Source: Candidatus Saccharimonadota bacterium
GTDB taxonomy: Bacteria; Patescibacteriota; Saccharimonadia; Saccharimonadales; EFPC-124
NCBI GenBank assembly: GCA_016880595.1
Contig: JAEHDC010000073.1
Coordinates: 1-15,469 of the forward strand
Length of the DNA stretch: 15,469 nt
Direction: 5' to 3'
Positions within the stretch are counted from its first letter, which is position 1; each line of letters opens with the position of its first letter. The notes under the pieces were generated by a model. The model saw nothing but the letters and a program-made list of their open reading frames with translations, did not search any database and was not told where the DNA came from. The position numbers and the translations under genes are program-made. Shown one piece after another: positions 1 to 5,646 of the stretch.

Positions 1-363
1 ACCGACTACGTCTATCCAATCATTCTGCCGGACAACGGCAAGATCGCGATTGACGCCAGTGGTGGTGCGCTAGTTATCGACGGTGACGGTGCGCCGATAG
101 CTACCCTTGCTGCACCTTGGGCGCGTGACGCCGATGGTGGGGTTGTGGGAACTTACTTCACGACAGATGGCGTTACACTAACGCAGCACATTGTCAATGC
201 AGCAAGCGCGAGTTACCCTATTGTGGCCGATCCCTATGTTTCGTTTTGGGGAGGACCGGCGGCTTGGGTGGTTAGCTGGTGGTTCGGGAACTGGCTCACT
301 AGCCTTGCTGGCTACTGGGTTGGTTGCGGCTCAATCATCACAGAGCCCTGCCGAGTACGTTAG
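1..363 (+). CDS. C-terminal part of an actinobacterial-type secreted protein (5' end outside window)
   Basis: The frame is open from base 1 to a TAG at 361-363, giving 120 residues of a longer protein. The visible part has a Gly/Asp-rich segment, then an APWARDADG stretch, and then YPIVADPYVSFW. A similar order (APWAxDAxG, then TxxGxTLxQxV, then YPVVADP) is what I recall from hypothetical secreted proteins common in Actinobacteria; that recollection is the only family evidence. The tail is Trp/Gly-rich with two cysteines (GCG and PCRVR). It looks more G+C-rich than the genes that follow, which would fit acquisition from an actinobacterial host; that is inference. The function is unknown. A strong hairpin follows the stop by 17 bases. 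Confidence 0.7.
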   Translation, partial: TDYVYPIILPDNGKIAIDASGGALVIDGDGAPIATLAAPWARDADGGVVGTYFTTDGVTLTQHIVNAASASYPIVADPYVSFWGGPAAWVVSWWFGNWLTSLAGYWVGCGSIITEPCRVR

Positions 364-380
364 TATAAAATAACGTACAT

Positions 381-413
381 GCCGAGCGGATGTATTTTCT
401 ACATCCGCTCGGC
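381..413. terminator. Hairpin with a perfect 14-bp stem after the secreted-protein gene
   Basis: The arm 381-394 (GCCGAGCGGATGTA) pairs perfectly with 400-413 around a TTTTC loop. It starts 17 bases after the TAG at 361-363 and ends before the ribosome binding site of the next gene. No T-run follows on the plus strand, so it is not a classical intrinsic terminator. An RNA-stabilising or weak terminator role is likely. Confidence 0.65.
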
Positions 414-448
414 AAACAATTCACTACTTTATAAGAGGATTAACAAAT

Positions 449-721
449 ATGGACAAGCCTATCATTGCTACAATCTTAAATATTATACCAGGACTAGGAT
501 ATTTATATGCTGGAGTTCGCAAACCCTTTGCATGGATCTTATTAGCAAGTTTTATTACCAATACCCTGGCAGTAATGCTAGCGCGTGGGGAGGAAGCTGC
601 TTGCACTACACACCTAACTCCAAGCTCGATAATATCTATGGTCAGTCTTTTGCTCATTCAGCTTGCAATTATGGTTGATGTATATCTTGAAGTTAAAGAA
701 AGTATGAAAATAAAATTATGA
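449..721 (+). CDS. Small membrane protein with IPGLGYLYAG motif
   Basis: This 90-residue protein is mostly hydrophobic, with likely membrane segments near residues 5-22, 27-46 and 59-78 and a short charged tail (EVKESMKIKL). The N-terminal IPGLGYLYAGVRKPFAW resembles the PGLGxLYxG turn of small bacterial membrane proteins of the TM2 type, but the usual paired-helix layout is not clear, so no family is assigned. The ATG has a good ribosome binding site, AGAGGA at 434-439, nine bases upstream. The overlapping minus-strand frame at 424-657 has no such support. No partner is evident. The sequence after the stop is gene-free for 343 bases. Confidence 0.7.
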   Translation: MDKPIIATILNIIPGLGYLYAGVRKPFAWILLASFITNTLAVMLARGEEAACTTHLTPSSIISMVSLLLIQLAIMVDVYLEVKESMKIKL

Positions 722-1064
722 ACTATAGCAACACCAAAAAAATAGAATACTATAGATTAATAACAATTATTCACCTATTACCCAGCTTTTGGACTAATAA
801 CCTAATCATTTCACCGGAGTGTGGAGCAAATCAGTTAGGCTAACGATAAAAAATACGTAAAAGCGTAAAGTATTCTATCCGCTGTTTACTAGATAATGGT
901 CCGTAGCCTCATATAAAGGCAGCAAATAGTTCTTGCTGCATATCTATCTCTAATTAATTTCTGTAATAATTATACACGAGTTACGCGCTGCCCACACGTC
1001 ACTTAATATGATAGTGTCAAGTCCCTACTAGCATTCACCACCATAAAAGAGTTAAGATAATTTT
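722..1064. other. Gene-free stretch of 343 bases
   Basis: I see no credible coding frame or tRNA here. It is AT-rich with many stops in all frames. The structure visible is one hairpin with a 7-bp stem (GCAGCAA at 919-925 pairing with TTGCTGC at 933-939) and an extended -10-like TGTAATAAT at 962-970, which could start the next gene with a leader of about 90 bases. An AGTGTCAAGTCCCT string at 1012-1025 resembles sequence next to the transposase stop at the right end of the window. It may be decayed accessory sequence. Confidence 0.4.
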
Positions 1065-1526
1065 ATGGTATTTAATTGGTTTAAACATTTTAAAGAAAAT
1101 TGGCCTGACTTTAAGGAAGAGGAACGAGAGCGCATTGACCTTGATTTTATAAATATACCCGCTGGCATATCGCCAGATTTTGTGAAATTCTGCAAGGACG
1201 TTAGTGACAATAAGATAGTAATGACCACTATAGCTGATGTTAAGAAGAACTGTCTCTGGGCTGTAAACGAAGGCGAAGATAAGCCAACTAGAACCAGGGA
1301 ATGGCTTTGCAGGATGATGCAAATTATAAATTATTCGGGAATGAGTAATATAAAAGGGCTAAAGGAAAACGAGAATGCTTATGGGTGTTTACGTGAGTTT
1401 CATTATACGATGGAGGCGTGCGGTCAATGCCTAGGAGCTAGCAAAGGGTATGAGCTGAAGAAAGCTTGGGAGTATATTAGATCCAGACTTACTGAATATG
1501 ATAATCTAAGTTTTGAGCGATCCTAA
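1065..1526 (+). CDS. Hypothetical protein, 153 residues
   Basis: I do not recognise this protein. It is soluble, with no signal peptide or membrane segment. The N-terminus is aromatic and charged (MVFNWFKHFKENW), followed by an acidic/basic helix (FKEEERERID) and a predicted helical remainder. It has six cysteines (residues 43, 63, 82, 108, 119, 122), including a CGQC pair at 119-122, but no clear metal-binding arrangement. The start is the first ATG of the frame; the only purine-rich site upstream (AAAAGAG, about 1044-1050) is rather far away, so initiation signals are weak. The TAA stop lies inside the first arm of a hairpin shared with the convergent gene. It sits in an accessory-looking region. 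Confidence 0.6.
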   Translation: MVFNWFKHFKENWPDFKEEERERIDLDFINIPAGISPDFVKFCKDVSDNKIVMTTIADVKKNCLWAVNEGEDKPTRTREWLCRMMQIINYSGMSNIKGLKENENAYGCLREFHYTMEACGQCLGASKGYELKKAWEYIRSRLTEYDNLSFERS

Positions 1527-1555
1527 GCGTAGTTATAAATACCACGCCTAGGATC
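1519..1555. terminator. Hairpin between convergent genes
   Basis: GATCCTAAGCGT at 1519-1530 pairs with ACGCCTAGGATC at 1544-1555 (11 of 12 pairs, one A-C mismatch) around a 13-base AT-rich loop. The arm contains the TAA stop of the plus-strand gene, and the other arm is 16 bases from the stop of the minus-strand gene at 1571. A bidirectional terminator is the natural reading, although neither side has a strong T-run. Confidence 0.6.
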
Positions 1556-1570
1556 AATAGACTCTAGCAT

Positions 1571-2041
1571 TTACTGATTGCGTCCGCATCCATCGTCATT
1601 GTACGAGGCGGCCGAATTGCCAAGAACCCTTTCCGAGACAAGCGTGTCGTTACGAATTACGATGTGGCCATATTTTGTCTTATCATTGGTTTTATGATCC
1701 TTCGTAAGCTCACGCAGATCGCCGTAATAGATCTCGATACGAGTTTTGTCACCCTTCTGACCATACTCAATCTGTGCCGGATAACCCTTATACGTGCCCT
1801 GCACAACCCTAGCGCCAGGAGTTCGTCCAGCCACTTCACGTGCCCTCGCCTCAACAATGCGTCGCATCTCCGGTTCAAGGCGAGCGAGTTCTTTCTTTCT
1901 GTCATTCTCGTGGTACTGGGCTACGAGGCGCCTAAGTAGATCATTGGCTGCTCTACTGTTGGTAGGGTGACGCGCCACTGCAATGATCATACACCCGGCG
2001 TAGACAGCAGCTGTCTTAATCAGCTTGCTACCAGATGACAA
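1571..2041 (-). CDS. Hypothetical membrane-anchored protein, 156 residues, TTG start
   Basis: The N-terminus has one hydrophobic segment (about residues 8-23, LIKTAAVYAGCMIIAV), which suggests a membrane anchor or uncleaved signal. A basic and acidic helix (about 45-72) and a C-terminal domain rich in Gly, Tyr and Asp (GTYKGYPAQIEYGQKGD to the end) follow. I do not recognise the C-terminal domain, which carries a YGHIVIRND strand-like segment. The TTG start at 2039-2041 is preferred over the internal Met at residue 18 because GGAG lies eight bases upstream and because the internal start would remove most of the hydrophobic segment. It is convergent with the preceding gene and looks more G+C-rich than that gene. 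Function unknown; an extracytoplasmic domain is inferred. Confidence 0.6.
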   Translation of the reverse strand: MSSGSKLIKTAAVYAGCMIIAVARHPTNSRAANDLLRRLVAQYHENDRKKELARLEPEMRRIVEARAREVAGRTPGARVVQGTYKGYPAQIEYGQKGDKTRIEIYYGDLRELTKDHKTNDKTKYGHIVIRNDTLVSERVLGNSAASYNDDGCGRNQ

Positions 2042-2049
2042 CTAGACCA

Positions 2050-2053
2050 CTCC
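2050..2053 (-). promoter_or_regulatory. Ribosome binding site supporting a TTG start
   Basis: On the minus strand the sequence reads GGAG, then eight bases, then TTG. This spacing is optimal and is the reason the TTG at 2039-2041 is chosen as the start of the 156-residue protein. Confidence 0.55.
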
Positions 2054-2140
2054 AATCACAGAGGATAACCGTAAATGATATGTGCCTTGACGGTATGTTA
2101 TTTTATTTAGATAAAAATGTAAATACTTTTTTGCGTAAGA

Positions 2141-2154
2141 CTAAAATATTTTAG
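2141..2154. repeat. Perfect 14-bp AT-rich palindrome downstream of ruvB
   Basis: CTAAAATATTTTAG is a perfect palindrome that ends 10 bases before the ruvB stop codon as read on the plus strand, which places it just after the end of the ruv operon. As RNA it could form only a weak five-pair hairpin. It could be a weak terminator for ruvB or a protein-binding site upstream of the 1571-2041 gene. Confidence 0.4.
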
Positions 2155-2163
2155 CGCGATAGC

Positions 2164-3168
2164 CTAACTAAACTGCGGCTTGCCAAGATGCGAATAAGCT
2201 TTTGCCGTAGCTTTTCTTCCACGCGGGGTGCGTTCCAGGAGGCCAATTTGCATCAAATATGGCTCGTAAAAATCCTCAATTGTAGCGCGCTCGTCGCCGG
2301 TAACCGCCGCAAGAGTTTCCACGCCAACTGGACCACCGCTGAAATTATCTAATATTACATTTAGCAAATGACGATCCGCCGGGTCAAGACCAAGATGGTC
2401 AATTTCCAGCAAATTTAAAGCTTGCTCCGCTACCGTCTTGTCTATTGCGCCATTGCCATGAACCTGCGCAAAATCGCGCACACGCTTTAGTAAACGGTTG
2501 GCGATTCGCGGCGTCAACCGGGCACGCTGAGCCAGATTTTGAGCAGCGTCATCTGTAATTGCAATCTGTAAGATAATAGCCGAGCGCTGAATTATGTTAG
2601 ACATTTCACTATGCGAATAAAACTCCAACCGATGCATCATGCCAAACCTATCACGCAGCGGCGCAGCCAAATTTCCAGTGCGCGTGGTGGCGCCAATTAG
2701 CGTAAATTTTGGCAAATCCAAGCGCAAACTACGGGCGCTTGGACCTTTACCCAGCATGATATCCAACTTAAAATCTTCCATGGCGCTATACAAAACCTCT
2801 TCGATGTTGCGGTTGATGCGATGGATTTCATCAATAAAAAGAATATCGCCATCCGTTAAATTGGTTAGCAAGCTTGCCAAATCTCCGGCGCGTTCGATTG
2901 CTGGACCACTTGTGATGCGGATATTGGCGCCCATCTCGTTAGCAATAACAGTGGCCATTGTGGTTTTTCCAAGCCCCGGCGGACCATACAAAAGCACGTG
3001 GTCAATTGGCTCGCCGCGTTTTTTTGCCGCGTCAATTGCTAATTTAAGATTAGTTTTTAGCCGGGTTTGACCAATGTAGCCAGCAAAATCCTTAGGACGC
3101 AAAGTGTTTTCTAGCTGTTGTTCCTCTGGAGTTTCGTCCTGAGCCGTGTTAATAATCCGCTCAATCAT
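2164..3168 (-). CDS. ruvB: Holliday junction branch migration ATPase RuvB
   Basis: RuvB is the hexameric AAA+ motor that, bound to RuvA at a Holliday junction, drives branch migration during recombinational repair. All signatures are present: the N-terminal LRPKDFAGYIGQ (23-34), Walker A GPPGLGKTT (62-70), Walker B ILFIDEIH (109-116), sensor GATTRTG (159-165), the arginine finger region LRDRFG (171-176) and the C-terminal winged helix (about 255-325, with TPRGRKAT). At 334 residues it has normal length. Its ATG overlaps the TGA of ruvA (ATGA at 3165-3168), so the two are translationally coupled. It is the last gene of the minus-strand operon. Confidence 0.97.
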   Translation of the reverse strand: MIERIINTAQDETPEEQQLENTLRPKDFAGYIGQTRLKTNLKLAIDAAKKRGEPIDHVLLYGPPGLGKTTMATVIANEMGANIRITSGPAIERAGDLASLLTNLTDGDILFIDEIHRINRNIEEVLYSAMEDFKLDIMLGKGPSARSLRLDLPKFTLIGATTRTGNLAAPLRDRFGMMHRLEFYSHSEMSNIIQRSAIILQIAITDDAAQNLAQRARLTPRIANRLLKRVRDFAQVHGNGAIDKTVAEQALNLLEIDHLGLDPADRHLLNVILDNFSGGPVGVETLAAVTGDERATIEDFYEPYLMQIGLLERTPRGRKATAKAYSHLGKPQFS

Positions 3169-3743
3169 AGGCTGCTCAGGTAACGCAGGGCTTGTTTAAT
3201 TCGAGTTTGAGTTTCTAGCTCGGACTCAATTTGCGCCAACGCCTCGTTAACTTGTTGCAAATTGTAGCCAAGAGCCAACAATGCGCTAGCCGCATCATCA
3301 CCGACAAAGTCCTGCTGGTTAACAGAGGCCGAGGGCATTCCTGGCGCGCCAACCTTTTCTTTTAAATCTAAAACAATTCGCTCAGCCAATCTTTTGCCTA
3401 CGCCGCTGGCACGCTGCACAAAAGCGCTGTCGCCAGTAGCGATTGCGTTGCGAATGCTTTCGGCCGCGCCCAAACTCAAAATCGCCAAAGCCATTTTTGG
3501 ACCGACGCCAGAAACTGAGATTAACAGCTCAAATAATCGCTTGGCTGGCAATTGCGAAAAACCAAAAAGTTCATGAGAGTTCTCGCGAAGATGGTCATAA
3601 GTATAAAATCTCATCTGTTGGCCAAGCAGAGCCACCTCAAAATCGCCAGCCGCCACCAGCACCTCGTAGCCCAAGCCGCCAACATCAATAATTAAAGCAC
3701 TGCCAGACTTTTCCACAATTTCACCAGATACGTGTGCGATCAT
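3165..3743 (-). CDS. ruvA: Holliday junction DNA-binding protein RuvA
   Basis: RuvA binds the four-way junction as a tetramer and loads RuvB. The N-terminal OB-fold domain starts with the typical MIAHVSGEIVEK and spans about residues 1-62. Two helix-hairpin-helix motifs follow, SVSGVGPKMA (77-86) and ASGVGKRLAE (112-121). After a linker (133-147), the small C-terminal RuvB-contacting domain covers about 148-192, with the usual ALLALGY. At 192 residues it is close to the common length of about 200. Its ATG overlaps the TGA of the upstream membrane-protein gene (ATGA at 3740-3743), and its own TGA overlaps the ruvB start. Co-translation of the three genes is therefore likely. Confidence 0.97.
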   Translation of the reverse strand: MIAHVSGEIVEKSGSALIIDVGGLGYEVLVAAGDFEVALLGQQMRFYTYDHLRENSHELFGFSQLPAKRLFELLISVSGVGPKMALAILSLGAAESIRNAIATGDSAFVQRASGVGKRLAERIVLDLKEKVGAPGMPSASVNQQDFVGDDAASALLALGYNLQQVNEALAQIESELETQTRIKQALRYLSSL

Positions 3744-4120
3744 AAATCCCTATCCCTCTTGGTCTCCTCTTTAAAATAATAACCAACTACAAAGCCGAGT
3801 GGCGACCCAATCATTGCTCCCAGTTGCGCCATGATTTTTTCCAAATCTAGCGCTTCGGGGTTATTTAATGCTAACCAATTGTATAGCGGAACGCAAACCA
3901 CCACAATAGTAATAGCAATTATATAACCGTAAACAAAAACTAATGCAATATGCTTGCGGCTCCTGTCGGTAAACTCCAAATGGCTAAAAGTAAGCTCGGG
4001 CTTCTTCTTGGCGATCTTCTCCATGCTCTCCAGCTGAGAATTTTTACTCAAGCTTTCCAGTTTGTGGAGTAATTCCGTGGTCGACTCGAGTCTTATCTTT
4101 TTAGCCATGGCGAGTATCAA
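3740..4120 (-). CDS. Small membrane protein inserted in the ruv operon
   Basis: This protein of 126 residues has a charged, helical N-terminal half (about 7-45, rich in Lys, Glu and Leu) and two hydrophobic segments at about 57-80 and 94-116. The second ends in GSPLGFVVGYYFKEE, a pattern reminiscent of small holin-like or phage-type membrane proteins, but no family can be assigned. The frame starts with a TTG at 4118-4120 that overlaps the upstream TGA (TTGA). An ATG at 4106-4108 gives a 122-residue protein beginning MAKKIRLES. Neither has a clear Shine-Dalgarno site, so the start is uncertain. Its stop overlaps the ruvA start. Position suggests co-expression with RuvAB; a functional link is not shown. 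Confidence 0.75.
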   Translation of the reverse strand: MILAMAKKIRLESTTELLHKLESLSKNSQLESMEKIAKKKPELTFSHLEFTDRSRKHIALVFVYGYIIAITIVVVCVPLYNWLALNNPEALDLEKIMAQLGAMIGSPLGFVVGYYFKEETKRDRDL

Positions 4121-4377
4121 TCATCTGCAATTGTTTCTGCAAAATCCATATAACTATTAAATAATTCGTTACTCTGGTCAATAAGAGCATCAATGCTTTT
4201 ATACAAGCTGGCAACACTTTTAGCTAGCCTTTCTTGAAGCTCCGGGTCTGATGTCTCTTTTACTACCTCTGTTAGTGAACTCGCCTGATCAAGCAAATCA
4301 CGTATTGCAGTGATATTTTCCATCATGTTTTTTCTAATTTTTTTATATTTTACCGTAAGCTCTCTTTGTTTGCTCAT
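4117..4377 (-). CDS. Small helical (coiled-coil) protein inserted in the ruv operon
   Basis: The 86-residue product is highly charged and almost without Pro or Gly, with heptad-like Leu/Ile spacing through about residues 10-80 (for example ITAIRDLLDQASSLTEVV). This predicts a long helix or coiled coil. It has no Cys and no membrane segment. The ATG at 4375-4377 has a good ribosome binding site, GGAG ten bases upstream. A sigma70-like promoter lies in the 40-base gap after ruvC. The stop overlaps the start of the next small gene (TTGA). It could be a soluble partner of the adjacent membrane protein; that is inference from order and overlap only. Confidence 0.75.
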   Translation of the reverse strand: MSKQRELTVKYKKIRKNMMENITAIRDLLDQASSLTEVVKETSDPELQERLAKSVASLYKSIDALIDQSNELFNSYMDFAETIADD

Positions 4378-4400
4378 ATACTTTGCGCTCCTACAAAGTT

Positions 4401-4428
4401 AGTATACACTCAGTTGGCTAATTTTGAA
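4401..4428 (-). promoter_or_regulatory. Probable promoter between ruvC and the small-gene/ruvAB block
   Basis: On the minus strand TTCAAA (4423-4428, overlapping the end of ruvC) is followed after 16 bases by TATACT (4401-4406). Transcription would begin near 4394, giving a short leader that contains the GGAG of the 86-residue gene. This would let ruvAB and the two small genes be expressed apart from yebC-ruvC. Around the GGAG, a six-base inverted repeat (4380-4385 with 4394-4399) places the site in a loop. Confidence 0.5.
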
Positions 4429-4885
4429 CACTATTATGGATCAATGCAGCGGCCAAGGCGTCGGCTGCATCGTCTGGTTTTGGGACTTCTTTTAAATTGA
4501 GCAGTAAACGAACCATCTCCTGCATCTGTTTTTTATCCGCTTTGCCATAGCCAGTCAGAGATTGTTTTATTTGCAACGGAGTATACTCAAAAATCGGCAA
4601 GCTATTTTGCTCGGCCAGCAGCAAAACCACGCCGCGAGCCTGTGCCACGCTCATTGCCGTGGTCACGTTGCGAGCAAAAAATAGCTTCTCTATAGATACA
4701 ACATGAGGCTTAGCGAGTGAAATTATCTCGCTCAAACTATCATAAATAATCTTGAGCCGCTCCGATTCCGGCTGATGAACTTTAGTGCGCACAACTCCGG
4801 CATCAACTAACTTTGGCTTGAGCCCAGACTCAATCACGCCAAAACCAAGCAAACCAGTGCCGGGATCAATGCCCAGAATCCGCAT
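4418..4885 (-). CDS. ruvC: Crossover junction endodeoxyribonuclease RuvC
   Basis: RuvC cuts Holliday junctions symmetrically as a dimer using two metal ions. The family start MRILGIDPGTGLLGFGVIE is intact. The acidic catalytic residues are visible: Asp7 in GIDPGT, Glu66 in SIEKLFF, and the C-terminal pair in DDAADALA (Asp139 and Asp142, equivalent to 138 and 141 of E. coli numbering). The conserved GYGKADKKQM (112-121) is present. At 155 residues it has full length but no C-terminal extension. The ATG follows the TAG of yebC directly with no gap, so coupling with yebC is likely. A promoter for the next genes begins within its last codons. Confidence 0.97.
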   Translation of the reverse strand: MRILGIDPGTGLLGFGVIESGLKPKLVDAGVVRTKVHQPESERLKIIYDSLSEIISLAKPHVVSIEKLFFARNVTTAMSVAQARGVVLLLAEQNSLPIFEYTPLQIKQSLTGYGKADKKQMQEMVRLLLNLKEVPKPDDAADALAAALIHNSVQN

Positions 4886-5608
4886 CTACTCTTTAATCTC
4901 AAAGTTGCTATAAGTGTTTACCACATCATCAAGATCATCTAACGCATCCATCAAATTTGTGGCTTTGCGCGCAACCTCTGGATCTGTAATTTCTATAGTA
5001 TTTTTTGGAACGAATTGCAGCTCAGCTTCTTTAATAGTAAAACCGGCACTACCGAGAGCATCACGAACTACCGCTAGCTCCTTTGCTGCGGTGTAGATTT
5101 GTAGCTCGCTGTCCTCTAGCTCAGCATCCTCAGCTCCAGCATCAATTGCCGTCAGCATGGCATCGTCAGCCTCACCCGCAAAACCAGCCCTAATAACTCC
5201 TTTACGATCAAACTGAAAAGCCACTGCGCCCGGCTCTGCCATATTACCGCCGTTTTTGCTGAACGCCAAGCGAACATCAGGATAAGTGCGATTTTTGTTA
5301 TCTGTTGCGCATTCCACCATCACGGCGATGCCGCCGGGGCCATATCCTTCGTATGTCACTTCTTCGATCACTGCGCCGCCAAGCTTGCCACTACCTCTGT
5401 CAATTGCCCGCTGCACGTTAGTTTGTGGCATATTTGCGGCTCGTGCTTGGTCAAGCACCAAACGCAAGCTAAAGTTCATACTCGGATCTGCGCCGCTTTT
5501 TGCCGCTACTGTTATGGCATTTGCAAGCTTCGTAAAAACTGCGCCCTTTTTTGCATCCGTTAACGCCTTCTGGCGCTTAATTGTTGACCACTTTGAGTGT
5601 CCCGACAT
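4886..5608 (-). CDS. yebC: YebC/PmpR family protein
   Basis: The protein starts with the diagnostic MSGHSKWSTIKRQKALTDAKKG and has the family landmarks ANMPQTNVQRAIDRG and EEVTYEGYGPGG. At 240 residues it has the expected length. Members of this family are known as transcriptional regulators, and some act as translation factors at proline-rich stalls (as reported for YebC proteins); which role applies here cannot be told. A promoter-like AT-rich gap and an AAGG site eight bases before the ATG precede it. The yebC-ruvC order is widely conserved in bacteria. It is followed directly by ruvC. Confidence 0.96.
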   Translation of the reverse strand: MSGHSKWSTIKRQKALTDAKKGAVFTKLANAITVAAKSGADPSMNFSLRLVLDQARAANMPQTNVQRAIDRGSGKLGGAVIEEVTYEGYGPGGIAVMVECATDNKNRTYPDVRLAFSKNGGNMAEPGAVAFQFDRKGVIRAGFAGEADDAMLTAIDAGAEDAELEDSELQIYTAAKELAVVRDALGSAGFTIKEAELQFVPKNTIEITDPEVARKATNLMDALDDLDDVVNTYSNFEIKE

Positions 5609-5646
5609 ATTCAGCCCTTATTTAATTTGACATTTTAAATAGATTA

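Noticed and set aside
379..678. Plus-strand frame of 99 residues
   Set aside because: It begins inside the hairpin, has no ribosome binding site and covers the 90-residue membrane protein, which has a good site and coherent membrane segments.
722..1064. Possible tRNA or structured RNA in the gene-free stretch
   Set aside because: No cloverleaf, anticodon arm or T-loop consensus could be built; only one 7-bp hairpin is visible.
1035..1322. Minus-strand frame opposite the 153-residue protein
   Set aside because: It is antisense to the longer plus-strand frame and has no ribosome binding site or recognisable motif.
1065..2041. Toxin-immunity pair of the 153- and 156-residue proteins
   Set aside because: The genes are convergent with a terminator-like hairpin between them, and neither has a recognisable toxin or immunity domain.
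3165..4377. UGA recoding as in Gracilibacteria
   Set aside because: TGA ends ruvA and both small genes exactly at overlapping starts of the next gene, so it works as a stop.
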